From: Amphiura filiformis
Lineage: Eukaryota; Echinodermata; Ophiuroidea; Amphilepidida; Amphiuridae
Assembly (NCBI RefSeq): GCF_039555335.1
Contig: NC_092631.1
Coordinates: 4,989,501 to 5,053,500 of the forward strand
Direction of reading: 5' to 3'
DNA: 64,000 bases
A program made the position numbers and the translations under genes. Below are positions 47,014-57,982 of the stretch, in pieces; within the stretch, counting starts at the first letter, position 1, and every line of letters begins with the position of its first letter. The notes beneath the pieces are model-generated. The model worked only from the letters and a program-made list of their open reading frames with translations, was not told the origin of the DNA and searched no databases.

Positions 47014-48676
47014 TGCACGATTTGAGGTTGAGGGTTAGGGTACTTGTATCTGTTGCGGCAACACAGCAGACGTAGGAGCTCGTAGGGCATATGAATGTAC
47101 ATGTATTCAAAAAAAAAATATAAAAATTGTACCTCTATCAATTGGCTAGTTCACCACGTAAACTTATGGCTCAAAATTCGGACCGCTCGCCAATAAGTTT
47201 ACTGCTTTCTATGTTTTGAAATTTGTTGACGTTTTAACGATCCCAGATTCCCGGTCGCTTATTTTAGCCGTGTCACGTCACATGCATGGCTGGTGGGTAC
47301 CAACCAAACTTCAGAAAAAAAAAACCTCGATCGCCGATATAACGATGTGATATGGGACTTACATAGGATTACACAGAGATATTTCTTGCCAAAATTTGAC
47401 CATTTCTAGGCAAGTTGGCTCTACTTTGTCTGCGTTATATGAAAAAGGACAGTCTTAAGTAAGTATAAGTGCAACGCTTTTGATGTTTTGATGTTTTGGG
47501 AGACTGGGAGGATCAGAACAAAAAAATGATGGAGCCTATTCTTGACTGTGTAATATTCCTTCAACCAGTTGCCGTGCGGTAACAGTCTTATACGATGGAC
47601 AGATAGTATCAGTTTGTGAATGAGGACATCGTATAAGTTCCTTGTACTATCAATTGGCAACAGGGCAACAAAGTTACAAACACTTAATTCGCTAAGCATT
47701 ATTCAATGCGCAGCAACACGGCAACACGGCAACAAACACAAAATTCACTAAAGAAAAGTTTATACGGCAACAAGGCAACAAACACTACAATCAACGCAAA
47801 AACAGAAAAAATCATCGCTCAATCTCGGCAACACGGCAACAAACATGAAATTCACTAAAGAAAATTTTATACGGCAACAAGGCAACAAACACTACAATCA
47901 ACGCAAAAAAAAAAGAACAAATCATCCTTCAATCTCGGCATCACGGCAACAAACACAGAATTCACTAAAGAAAAGTTTATGCTTCCTTGTTGCCGTGTTG
48001 CCCTGTTGATGATAACTTTTGCTCGATATTTTACCTTCTTGTTGCCATGTTGCTGGTCAATTTATTTTTTTAAAAATTAATGTATTTTAGTTCCCTCGTT
48101 GCCGTGTTGCCACGTTAAAGATAACTTTTGCTCAAATTTTTTTTGCACTCATTCATATTCTGCCTGTTTGTTGCCGTGTTGCCGTTAACTTTTGCTCGAT
48201 TTTTTAAAATTTTGATTCCAGCTTGTTGCCGTGTTGCCCTGTTGCTGGTCAGTTTTTTGGGTTTTTTTCTTGTTATTAAATTAATTTTATCTTGTTGCCC
48301 TGTTGCCCTGTTGCTGTTAACTTTTGCTTGATTTTTTAAAATTTTGATTCCAGCTTGTTGCCGTGTTGCCCTGTTGCTGGTCAATTTATTTTAAAAAATT
48401 TAATGTATTTTAGTTCCCTCGTTGCCACGTTAAAGTTAACTTTTGCTCAATTTTTTTTGCACTCATTCATATTCTGCCTGTTTGTTGCCGTGTTGCCCTG
48501 TTGCCGTTAACTTTTGCTCGATTTTTATTTTCCCTGTTCATTTTTCACCTTATATTTTTGCCCACTTCAAAATTCAATTCCAAATTTGTTCGCTACCAGT
48601 ATTCGTCACACGTCACTCATTACGCGTTGCCGGGCAACAAACACAAGTACCCAAACCCGCAACCTCAAATCGTGCA
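47014..48676. mobile_element. 1.66-kb inverted-repeat element filled with an inverted minisatellite
   Basis: The left end TGCACGATTTGAGGTTG and the right end CAACCTCAAATCGTGCA are inverted repeats, continuing imperfectly for about 55 bp (GGGTACTTGT and complement). From 47640 to 47985, CGGCAACA(A/C)GGCAACAAACAC units of about 120 bp run in one orientation. From 47990 to 48520, the complementary TTGTTGCCGTGTTGCC units run in the other. The midpoint is near 47985. No protein is encoded; long frames here are shadows of the repeats. Confidence 0.8.
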
Positions 48677-49329
48677 CTGTCTAAAATAATGATTCGTACC
48701 CAATGCACAGCATGGGTACGAATAAGAAGTATCCAAAGACAGTGTACATGGATATCCATGGAGGAGCTGTCAAAAATTACATATTTCAAAACCAGGATAA
48801 CTGCGCCCATTATGAAAATTCACACAAACCCATCATTTTCAAAAATCACTGAAACCCTATATTCCATTTTTGAAAAATATGATCCCTAATGTTTACTTAC
48901 TTTTGTTCAGCAAAAACCAAATTCCAGTATGTCAAATTCATGTCTCAGAATGTTTATATTTTGTAGACTGATAAATGTTTCCATATATTGCACCCAAGTG
49001 TCAGTGCTAAACCCCTCATGTGGAGCAAATAATATTACAAGAAGTCAATTTGACCAACCACATTATAGATTAGGCTGTTCTTCCCCCATCCATATTGTTT
49101 TGAAGCATGAGTCCAGCAACATCTTTAATCTACTCAAGGCTAAATGACAGCATGACATAATTTCATTGGCCAACATCAAACATGTGATACACATGGTAGA
49201 CCTAAGCCAAGCTCTTTCAGTGAGTATGAAATCTCTGTTACCAGTGTATTGAAAAGCACATGTTCGGTGAAGTGCATCAAAGAAATAAATTGTTTTTTAA
49301 AGACTTGATACAGACTATTAGGCAACATG
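48677..49329. other. Intergenic DNA, small hairpin near 48680-48720
   Basis: ATTCGTACCCAATGCACAGC and GCATGGGTACGAAT form a short inverted repeat. Nothing else is identified. Confidence 0.35.
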
Positions 49330-49334
49330 CTGTA

Positions 49335-52122
49335 GGGCGCACACCACTAAATAATCATCCCATTGAAACACGTGTAAAAACACCGGTTTTCTTTGCTCAT
49401 TTTGAGGCCTTTTGGGCTCGTTTAAAAAAAAATTATGATGACCATTCGATTGCAAATCGATGAAAGTTTAACATATGTTTCAATGTATGGGGGTCCTTCC
49501 ACCTCGTTTTACCCTCTACGTGGGCGCGAACAGCGCCCTCACTGTTTTTGACATGCTCTCAAGACTGCAAACCCGATTCTGCCATTTTTTAATTCGCGGA
49601 CCTATTTTCTCAATAATTTTAAAAATGCGACATTTTCGGCGACTCAAATTTATGTATAGGCTTTACACTTTTATTTAAGCTATAATTAGTCTAGAGACCA
49701 GCCCAAAATACCTCAAAAGTTTCTGTTTTTTACGAACTCATTAGGGTTACACAAATGGCGCATTGATTTAGTGGTGTGCCCCTTCAACGGAATAATGATG
49801 TTCATAAAATCGAATTTTGTTATATTTTTCTTGAAATATAAAATGTTGTGAGTAAAACACTCAAGGTTTGAGTGCTCTGTGACATCCACATCAAGAGAAA
49901 TGTTCTATCAAAGATACGTGGTGCATTCCAAAAATGTGCACATTTTCAACATTTTGACCATTTGTGCTTATTTCCCTAAATTAAATGTTGTGAGTAAAAC
50001 ACTCAAGGTTTGAGTGCTCTGTGACATCCACATCAAGAGAAATGTTCTATCAAAGATACGTGGTGCATTCCAAAAATGTGCACATTTTCAACATTTTGAC
50101 CATTTGTGCTTATTTCCCTAAATTTGCATTAAATACCAATGCTCAACATATAGTCTTTGACCGTTTATCTGCAAAAACCGCTTTAAAATGAAAAGAAATT
50201 AGGTTTCATAATGGCAAAGGTCTATATATTAATGATTTTGCAACAATCACACCCCCCCCTTATAAAATAATTAAGATTTGAGAGGTTCAAAGACTTGTGC
50301 CGATTTGTCACCTTAAGACAATTTTGCTTCAAATCTGAGAAATCTTAGTTTTCTCACAATTTTGGACAGTTTCTTTAACTTTGAAGGCCTCTGAGAGAAT
50401 AAACTTAGCGCGACTTGCATCTAAAACGCATTAAATATATTCACTAACATAAAAACTATCTATTTAAATCAAAAAACCGCAATTTAATCGAAAGCCAACT
50501 TCAATTTTGGCTGAATCTCTCAAGAGCACGATTTACGCCTAGGCCCTTGAAGGGCGCACACCACTAAATAATCTTCCCATTGAAACACGTGTAAAAACAC
50601 GGTTTTCTTTGCTCATTTTGAGGCCTTTTGGGCTCGTTTAAAAAAAAATTATGATGACCAGTCGATTGCAAATCGATGAAAGTTTAACATATGTTTCAAT
50701 GTATGGGGTCCTTCCACCTCGTTTTTCCGCTTCTGAGGCCGCTTGAACACCGCCCTCACTGTTTTTGACATGCTCTCAAGACTGCAAACCCGATTCTGCC
50801 ATTTTTTAATTCGCGGACCTATTTTCTCAATAATTTTTAAAATGCGACATTTTCGGCGACTCAAATTTATGTATAGGCTTTACACTTTTATTTAAGCTAT
50901 AATTCGCCACTCTTTCTGATTAATAAGTCTAGAGACCAGCCCAAAATACCTCAAAAAGTTTCTGTTTTTACGGAACTCATTAGGGTTACACAAATGGCGC
51001 ATTGATTTAGTGGTGTGCCCCTTCAGCGGAATAATGATGTTCATAAAATCGAATTTTGTTATATTTTTCTTGAAATATAAAATGTTGTGAGTAAAACACT
51101 CAAGGTTTGAGTGCTCTGTGACATCCACATCAAGAGAAATGTTCTATCAAAGATACGTGGTGCATTCCAAAAAATGTGCACATTTTCAACATTTTGACCA
51201 TTTGTGCTTATTTCCCTAAATTTGCATTAAATACCAATGCTCAACATATAGTCTTTGACCGTTTATCTGCAAAAAACCGCTTTAAAATGAAAAGAAATTA
51301 GGTTTCATAATGGCAAAGGTCTATATATTAATGATTTTGCAACAATCACCCCCCCCTTATAAAATAATTAAGATTTGAGAGGTTCAAAGACTTGTGCCGA
51401 TTTGTCACCTTAAGACAATTTTGCTTCAAATCTGAGAAATCTTAGTTTTCTCACAATTTTGGACAGTTTCTTTAACTTTGAAGGCCTCTGAGAGAATAAA
51501 CTTAGCGTGACTTGCATCTAAAACGCATTAAATATATTCACTAACATAAAAACTATCTATTTAAATCAAAAAACGCAATTTAATCGAAAGCCAACTTCAA
51601 TTTTGGCTGAATCTCTCAAAGCACGATTTTACGCCTAGGCCCTTCGAAGGGCGCACACCACTAAATAATCTTCCCATTGAAACATGTGTAAAAACACCGG
51701 TTTTCTTTGCTCATTTTGAGGCCTTTTGGGCTCGTTTAAAAAAAATTATGATGACCAGTCGATTGCAAATCGATGAAAGTTTAACATATGTTTCAATGTA
51801 TGGGGTCCTTCCACCTCGTTTTTCCCCCTTCTGAGGCCGCTGAACAGCGCCCTCACTGTTTTTGACATGCTCTCTCAAGACTGCAAACCCGATTCTGCCA
51901 TTTTTTAATTCGCGGACCTATTTTCTCAATAATTTTAAAAATGCGACATTTTCGGCGACTCAAATTTATGTATAGGCTTTACACTTTTATTTAAGCTATA
52001 ATTCGCCACTCTTTCTGATTAATAAGTCTAGAGACCAGCCCAAAATACCTCAAAAAGTTTCTGTTTTTTACCGGAACTCATTAGGGTTACACAAATGGCG
52101 CATTGATTTAGTGGTGTGCCCC
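49335..52122. repeat. Tandem array 2: three modules and two spacers, related to array 1
   Basis: Modules at about 49335-49782, 50551-51021 and 51648-52122 begin GGGCGCACACCACTAAAT and end in the inverted ATTTAGTGGTGTGCCCC. Spacers of 768 and 626 bp lie between them; the first contains a 143-bp tandem duplication (49841-49983 and 49984-50126). CTGTA flanks the array on both sides (49330-49334 and 52123-52127). Module 1 lacks 22 bp near 49690 that modules 2 and 3 have. Module starts resemble the reverse complement of array 1 module ends (CCCATTGAAAYAC then GTAAAA). Small open frames are shadows. Confidence 0.88.
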
Positions 52123-52127
52123 CTGTA

Positions 52128-53212
52128 CATAAAGGCCTACAGGCTGCAGTTTGCCAAATGAAAATGGTGGCAAGTTTGATCAGAAGAATTTATGTGGTGG
52201 AATTAAAATATTGATACATCTTTTTTGGCAACAAATTTCAACCAAAATGTTATTTTAAAAGGATATTCTTACAGAAGGACTTCTCCTTATCAAGTTTAGC
52301 AACAGAAGACATTGGTGAGTAAGTAACTTGTTGTAAAAAATACCTGCTGCACATGGCCATGTCATGGAAATCATGATTTCCTAGTTTCCATGTGGATTGT
52401 TAATTGATACCATTTTCCGCGTATAGACATACCCGGGGAATACACCCATCGAATGTGTGTAATCAGTCCTCATACACACACATACAGGCATAAGTTTATG
52501 CACTAGTAGCATGTTTTGTTGACATTTTTTTTTACTGTTTACTTCCATGACAGAAGTAATCCCATTTTTAGCAACTTCAGTTGGCAAAGTCAGATTTTTT
52601 TTTAAAAAAGGTAAAGGAGACGATCCTGTATAAACAGTGATCGGAGTGCCCATCTCTCTTTCATTGGTGATTGGGCCAGACTCCTCTATGTTAAATGTTG
52701 CTATAGGAGGATCGCTACACCTCCTCCACAGCGAATCTGTTACCTTCCCAGCATTTAAGAACATATGAATTTGTCGTGTTCACTCAAGCTTCATTTTCAG
52801 TGCGACTTGTTTTCGGGTCAGAAAAGGCTTGAAAAACCTGAAAAATGGCCAATTTCACACAGTTTTTAGTCCGTTCTTTTGAATGGAAAGGTATTTTGTC
52901 ATGGACGAAAAGGGTTTGTTGAAGCTTAGTTTGTCACCGATCTTGTAGTATAAAATTTATATTTATATCTTCTAAAAATCCGCCGTCATTTAATTTTTTC
53001 TGTTCCCAAGTTTCGCTAAATTTCCTGTGGCATGATCATTTTTAGTCAATGGTGACCGGCCTCCTCTGAGTATAAATACTCCGGCGTGTATTATTTATTT
53101 TGGACGAAAGGTCAATCATTTAAATTGATAAATGCCCAGTGAATTTACTATACAATTTCACTGAACAAAATTGCATTGGAGAAATTCATATGTGCCGGTA
53201 CCCATTTAGGTT
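52128..53212. other. Intergenic DNA with one unassigned minus-strand frame (52381-52764)
   Basis: The 127-codon minus frame has a varied composition (SLWRRCSDPPIATFNIEESG, then a Lys/Asn-rich part), unlike the repeat shadows nearby, but matches no family I know. It could be a stray exon or a decayed mobile-element piece. The rest of the segment shows nothing. Confidence 0.25.
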
Positions 53213-53892
53213 ATGGGAATTGAAGTAGTAGATTTGCGTCCAGAACTTTCTGAAATCCCACGCAGCTTTTTATCATTATTCATTATTCATTATTTCTATT
53301 CTATTGGGCACAAACGAACTACCCCCATTCACGCTGTACAAAGTTAGAAGTAAAGGAGCCGGTTAGCACGCCAGGCACCATAAAGCATGCAAAGTGCATA
53401 GCATCGGAATTTTGGTGATCACCGTCATCTTTTTTACCGTTTGAGGCAGTATCGCGCTGCACATTAAATATTCATGAACCCAATCACGTCACATTCACAT
53501 GGTCTTAATCGGTAGCTCGGAGTGGTTGGGATTGACCAGGCATGTTTTTATGAATGAAATTGTGACCTTAACAGGGGTCAGGCATTAGCATATTCATGTG
53601 GGTTTTTTTTCAAGATGGCTACCGGCGTTGCCTGGTCATGCTTGTTGTACTGAACTACACGCCCGGGACTCGCGGTGAACAACCAACACGGGTGAACAAC
53701 ATCATTGCAGACTCATTTTCACATTTTTATGACTGTTTTACCAACTTCAAACTTGCTGATTTTATGTTTGAAAGCCATTTTTTCTTGTTTCTGGTAAATA
53801 ATGAAAATTTTTGTAAATAATGAAAAAATATGTGGTAGGGTTTGGAGCATGCGGGCGGTGGACGCAAATCTACTACTTTAATTCCCATGGCC
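53213..53892. repeat. 680-bp segment bounded by an inverted 28-bp repeat
   Basis: ATGGGAATTGAAGTAGTAGA near 53214 and its imperfect complement TCTACTACTTTAATTCCCAT near 53869 are inverted. No target duplication or coding sequence is evident. It may be a MITE or two members of a smaller family. Confidence 0.5.
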
Positions 53893-53904
53893 TTATACAC
53901 CTGG

Positions 53905-54040
53905 GTGGAGAGGAGTAATCGAGATAAAGTGCCTTACTCAAGGGCACAACATGATGGCGTTGCCGGGGCTCGAACCCACAACCTTCCAATTATGAGTCGG
54001 AGCCCGTTCCGCTCGGCCACCATACTCCCTCTGTTGCGTA
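53905..54040 (-). mobile_element. tRNA-derived SINE fragment
   Basis: On the minus strand, GTGGCCGAGCGGAACGGGC resembles a tRNA D arm/A box and GGGTTCGAGCCCC contains a B box. CCTTGAGTAAGGCACTTTATC follows, a motif common in animal SINE bodies. Acceptor pairing is absent, so it is not a tRNA gene. Confidence 0.7.
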
Positions 54041-54045
54041 ACATT

Positions 54046-54421
54046 AAGGGTAGACGAGGTATTGTTGGTCGAAGCAACCAAAAAAAAAATTGATTTTCAT
54101 TATCTAGATCAATATATTATTGAAAATTAACACATTGATGTTTTGCAAAAGTTCATTCTACAAATCGTATATTTTGCAAACTTGCTTAATTTATTGTTGT
54201 TAATGAGTAATGTACGTTTTACAAAAGTGTTGTTGCTTCAGCCCTCTTTACAACTTAACTCAAGAACCGCAGGACCTATAAAAGTATATCTGTGATATTT
54301 TAATTCTTCTACACGCTTGCTATGAATTGAGCAATGCAGTTTTTGCCAAAGCGCACTACCATTAAGTAAGATGCTGTGAACTACCAAATCACAACAGTTT
54401 AAAATAATTAATAACCTTAAA
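54046..54421. repeat. Dispersed repeat, copy B
   Basis: Near-identical to 29589-29953 and in the same orientation. Its flanks TTGCGTAACATTAA and GTAATGTTGCGCAA are inverted relative to each other, which copy A does not show. Confidence 0.75.
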
Positions 54422-54818
54422 GGCGTAATGTTGCGCAATCAAGTTTACAACACTATCATTGCAATCACTGACAATGAGCAATGATTCAATGTTTACATGA
54501 CGGCAGATGCAGTAGACCCCATCACCCCTAGATGAACATATCAGGTATTTCTGTATCAAACCGTGGAATATTTGAATACATAGGTTTGTATATTTTGAAG
54601 ATTTTGTACACATTGGGCTTTGTACTAAAGCATTTGAAGGGTACGCAAAGTGTGTGAACTCTCCCCAGATGTCATTTAGCGAGACTGAAGAGGTTCATCA
54701 GGTCTGTTAATTAATCAGCTATTTAAAGTTAATTTGTCAAGACCAAGTGAAAAACTTATGTTTTTCTGCTGACAGTTTCACCAGAAACCTTCTGGCTTTC
54801 TCAAAGCATTGATGATGT

Positions 54819-55087
54819 TTAATGATCCATCTGCTTGGAGTGGGTACCTTGACCGGATGTTTTGATTTTCCCGGAAGTAGTATTCCTGTCTCCAGCGGTG
54901 GTCTTGAGCAGAGGATCAAAGATGTGACTCAGAAAGAATGTGCCCTCGTCTCTGTTCATGGTCTTGTCCCCTCTCTTGCGAATCCAGATCGCTTCCTGTA
55001 CCCATCTTGCTCTGTGATTTTCTTCTCTGTCGATGATTGATGAACTGTCCCAGTTAGCGAGTGCAGTCTTGTGTAATACAGGAAAGT
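54819..55087 (-). pseudogene. C-terminal fragment of a Penelope-like retroelement protein
   Basis: The minus-strand frame reads LHKTALANWDSSSIIDREEN, then HRARWVQEAIWIRKRGDKTM and NRDEGTFFLSHIFDPLL, and ends at TAA (54819-54821). The EAIWIRK and MNRDEG motifs are typical of the region after the GIY-YIG nuclease domain in Penelope-like elements. The reverse transcriptase and nuclease core are absent upstream. The sequence after the stop (TTTGAGAAAGCCAGAAGGTT) looks like element 3' DNA. A 5'-truncated dead copy. Confidence 0.75.
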
Positions 55088-55099
55088 GTCAGAGCTATT

Positions 55100-56020
55100 C
55101 GAAAAGAGAAAACCATCCGTGGTTTCTGATATCTACAATCCAGGCACTCTCGCCAAGTACCAAATGAGAATTCAGTATACCATTTTAGCCCAAGTTTCTT
55201 ATTCTGCTATCATTATTGTGCTTGAAATGTGTTAGTATTTCGATCAACGAGACTTACCTGTGTAGCCATTATATTTTGTACTGGGTATTTTCTGACTAGG
55301 AGATTTCTGGAAGTTCGGACAAAGGTAACCAAAGGGTTGGGGATCACAGTTTTAACTATCTCTAAATGTTTTAGAGTTGAGTTTACCCAAAGTCTGATTT
55401 TATGGGGACTGTGTTGGGTGTACATATCACGTTTTGATTAGTGTGTGGAGAAGTGATCTGAATAGCAACAGCACAAGTACTGGGCCTTTCTGCCACACAG
55501 CCAATATGCAGTATTCATTGATCGTGCATATACTCTACACATAAAACCTGTGCGTTAATATTCAAGTCAAACATTGAGGTACAGCACATAAGGATGAAAA
55601 ACAATGAAGACATTTTTTGCAAACCATGTTAAATATTTTGTTGATGTTTAAATTTGGATGAAAGTTATTTTGATGAGTCAATTACTGTATCTTTTAGAGC
55701 AAATGTTGTTTTAGAGCAAAACAGTCTAAACTTGAATTGAAGTGCAATTTTGACATTTTTGATGCAGTCATCCATCGTGATCGGCAGTATTTGCTTCCAT
55801 TGTTTTACACAGTGTCATGCTTCATCAAGTTATACTAAATTGCGATAGCTTTGGACTCTAGCCTCGAAAGTTACCTCTATCAGTGAGCAAATTCAAAGCT
55901 ATACTTATCGAGTAACAACCAACTCCAATTTTGGGTTCTAGGGAACAGACTAGACGAGGCAAAAAGTAGGGTCTTGGGAACTTATCAGCTGAGCAAAGAA
56001 AAGGGTCTTCAGAACCGATG
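55100..56020. other. Intergenic DNA, nothing firm
   Basis: No exon is supported. 55770-55925 weakly repeats part of 42240-42620. Overlapping 70-codon frames on both strands at 55213-55441 are not convincing. Confidence 0.35.
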
Positions 56021-56455
56021 TACTCTCTAAATGTGAAAGAGTGAAAAACAGCTCAAAAAGAGTGGTTTTTCCACTCCTCCTTGGAGCTGTATGATTGACC
56101 ACTCCTTTTAGAGTGAAATTCACTCTTCAAAGCAGTGAGGAAATTCACTCGAAAAAAAAAGAGTGAATAAAATCACTCTTTAGTGAGAGTGAATTTCACT
56201 CCAAAAGGAGTGGTCACTCATACAACTCCAAAGAGGAGTGGAAAAACCACTCTTTTTGAGTTAATAGCTCTGAAATAAAGAAGTGAATGAGACTGACAAA
56301 AAATAATCACAGAAATAGGCACAAAATGTTCATTCATTCATGTATTTTTGTGAGCAAAGGAATTACAACACAATAAGTGTTATTACATGTTAATTAAGAT
56401 TAAAATGGTAATTTTGGCATGATTAAAAGCTTAGTGACGTAAGACTATGGGCCTA

Positions 56456-56838
56456 GCATCACACATGCAGATAGACGTGCTGCAGTATATAAACATGATA
56501 AATTAGAGACTGGTCAGAGATAACAGGCCTATGCTTTGGCCTGACCCTATAGCCTATAAGCCTAGCTAGAGGCCTATAGTCCTCTGACTTTTGGCATCAC
56601 ACATGCAGATATAATGTGCTGCAGTATATAAACATGATAAATTAGAGACTGGTCAGAGATAACAGGCCTATGCTTTGGCCTGACCCTATAGCCTAAGCCT
56701 AGCTAGAGGCCTATAGTCCTCTGACTTTTGGCATCACACATGCAGATATAATGTGATGCAGTATATAAACATGATTAGAGACTGGTCAGAGATAACAGAC
56801 CTATGCTTTGGCCTGACCCTATAGCCTAAGCCTAGCTA
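56456..56838. repeat. Three tandem units of about 137 bp
   Basis: Units begin GCATCACACATGCAGATA at 56456, 56594 and 56731. Each includes CAGTATATAAACATGAT and CAGGCCTATGCTTTGGCCTG. Lies inside the 1.5-kb element. Confidence 0.85.
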
Positions 56839-57215
56839 GGTATGGCCTGGCCTTGCTGCATGTGATCCTGTGGCTACTGGTATGTATAGCATGACTAGCG
56901 ATCGGACTCAGAGATGTGATCGGGTACATACTAACAATAAAAAGGCTGACTCAGTATAACAAACACTACAATTATTACACAAGTACACTCAATCATTTAC
57001 AGGTTTATGAAGTAATACATGTACCAGGTATGCAAAGCAGTGCATGAGTGTGCTACCGTAATGCCGGACCGACAATGTGAATCAATGTGTTCAACAAATG
57101 AAGAAGCTTCATGGGTACAATTATCACCTTTGAGACAGTAACATCAGATTTTTAGTTGTCGATTACAATCTGCAATGATTCAACATATAAATAAAATAGT
57201 TCAGCGTATACTTAC

Positions 57216-57350
57216 CGGCGAAAATATTGGCTATTTCTTCGCCAAACTGCTACTGACAACTCCACCGCCATTGCTGCAGCGACTATTAGCCGAATGAATA
57301 ATCACAATTTTTTCGTGGCTCTCAGCGTGAAAATCCGGCTTTCTGATTGG
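57216..57350 (-). promoter_or_regulatory. Possible promoter and first coding exon inside the 56-kb element
   Basis: On the minus strand a CCAAT box (GCCAATCAGAAAG, near 57335-57347) is followed about 65 bp later by an ATG (57271-57269) that opens 18 codons (MAVELSVAVWRRNSQYFR). These run directly into a strong splice donor, CG|GTAAGTATAC, at 57216/57215. The combination looks like a gene start, but no matching downstream exon was found. It may be captured host sequence or chance. Confidence 0.35.
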
Positions 57351-57565
57351 CTGTACGAACTGTGGATTCACTCCGCAAAGAGTGATTGTAATTTCACTCT
57401 GAAATTGAGCGGTAATTTTGGATCACTCTGTAAGGAGTGAATCTACATTGACCGAGTAGAAGCTTTTTTCACTCTAAAAGAACGACTAACCGCTTTCGAA
57501 TAGAGTGAGAATGAAATCACTCCAAGTTCCGAGTGAAATTTTCACTCTTTTACATTTAGAGAGTA

Positions 57566-57982
57566 CAGCTCTAACAAAAGTCGGGTTTCTGCCAGGAAAC
57601 TGATCAGCTGATCAAGACTCAAGACAAGGGTCTTTATATATAAAGTAAATAATACTCCACTACCACTTTCATTTTCCCAACTTTTCAACAAAGATTCACT
57701 TTCATCATTTCTCAATTCATTCATCTGCTGATTCATTTTTGAAAATTTATCATTTTCTGATATTATTATTGATATTTTGACAGAGAAATATGCCAAAATA
57801 TGGCCCAAAATGCAGCACAATTACTGTACTTCATGGACAGTCACTCAGGTGGTAGAGAAAACAACTGGCCATTAACACAGGGTGGTATAGAAAAATTAGC
57901 AACTTATTACCAAAGTACAGTACATCAACATACATGTAGGCCTACAATGTATTTATTATTTTCTATCTACATTTAGAACCAG
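57566..57982. other. Upstream region of the methyltransferase gene
   Basis: No promoter motif could be assigned. TTCTATCTACATTTAG just before AACCAGATGATG would fit a splice acceptor, so an upstream non-coding exon is possible. Confidence 0.35.

Larger units (their letters stand above)
56021..57565. mobile_element. 1.5-kb element with TACTCTCTAAATGTGAAAGA termini
   Basis: The left TACTCTCTAAATGTGAAAGA and right TTTACATTTAGAGAGTA ends are inverted, and the subterminal regions are packed with GAGTG/CACTC motifs (56030-56270 and 57365-57545). The central 1 kb is different: a three-unit tandem repeat at 56456-56838, then a stretch with promoter-like and exon-like features on the minus strand. 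No transposase is visible. The target duplication is not evident beyond TA at the ends. Confidence 0.75.

Noticed and set aside
47640..48520. A CRISPR-like array from the regularly repeated GGCAACAA units
   Set aside because: The sequence is eukaryotic, the units are a diverged minisatellite, the spacers are not unique, and the two halves are inverted.
48115..48889. Frames of 89 and 148 codons on opposite strands
   Set aside because: Built from the GTTGCCGTGTTGCC minisatellite, with no start context, splice signals or domains.
49335..52122. LTR retrotransposon reading of array 2 (modules as LTRs)
   Set aside because: Modules have inverted ends GGGCGCAC rather than TG...CA, and there is no primer-binding site, polypurine tract or protein in the spacers.
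53905..54040. A second tRNA-like sequence on the minus strand
   Set aside because: Has a B box and D-arm-like part, but no acceptor stem and a SINE-type downstream motif.
57542..57820. 92-codon minus-strand frame upstream of the methyltransferase
   Set aside because: It runs into the inverted end of the 56-kb element and shows no domain or splice support.
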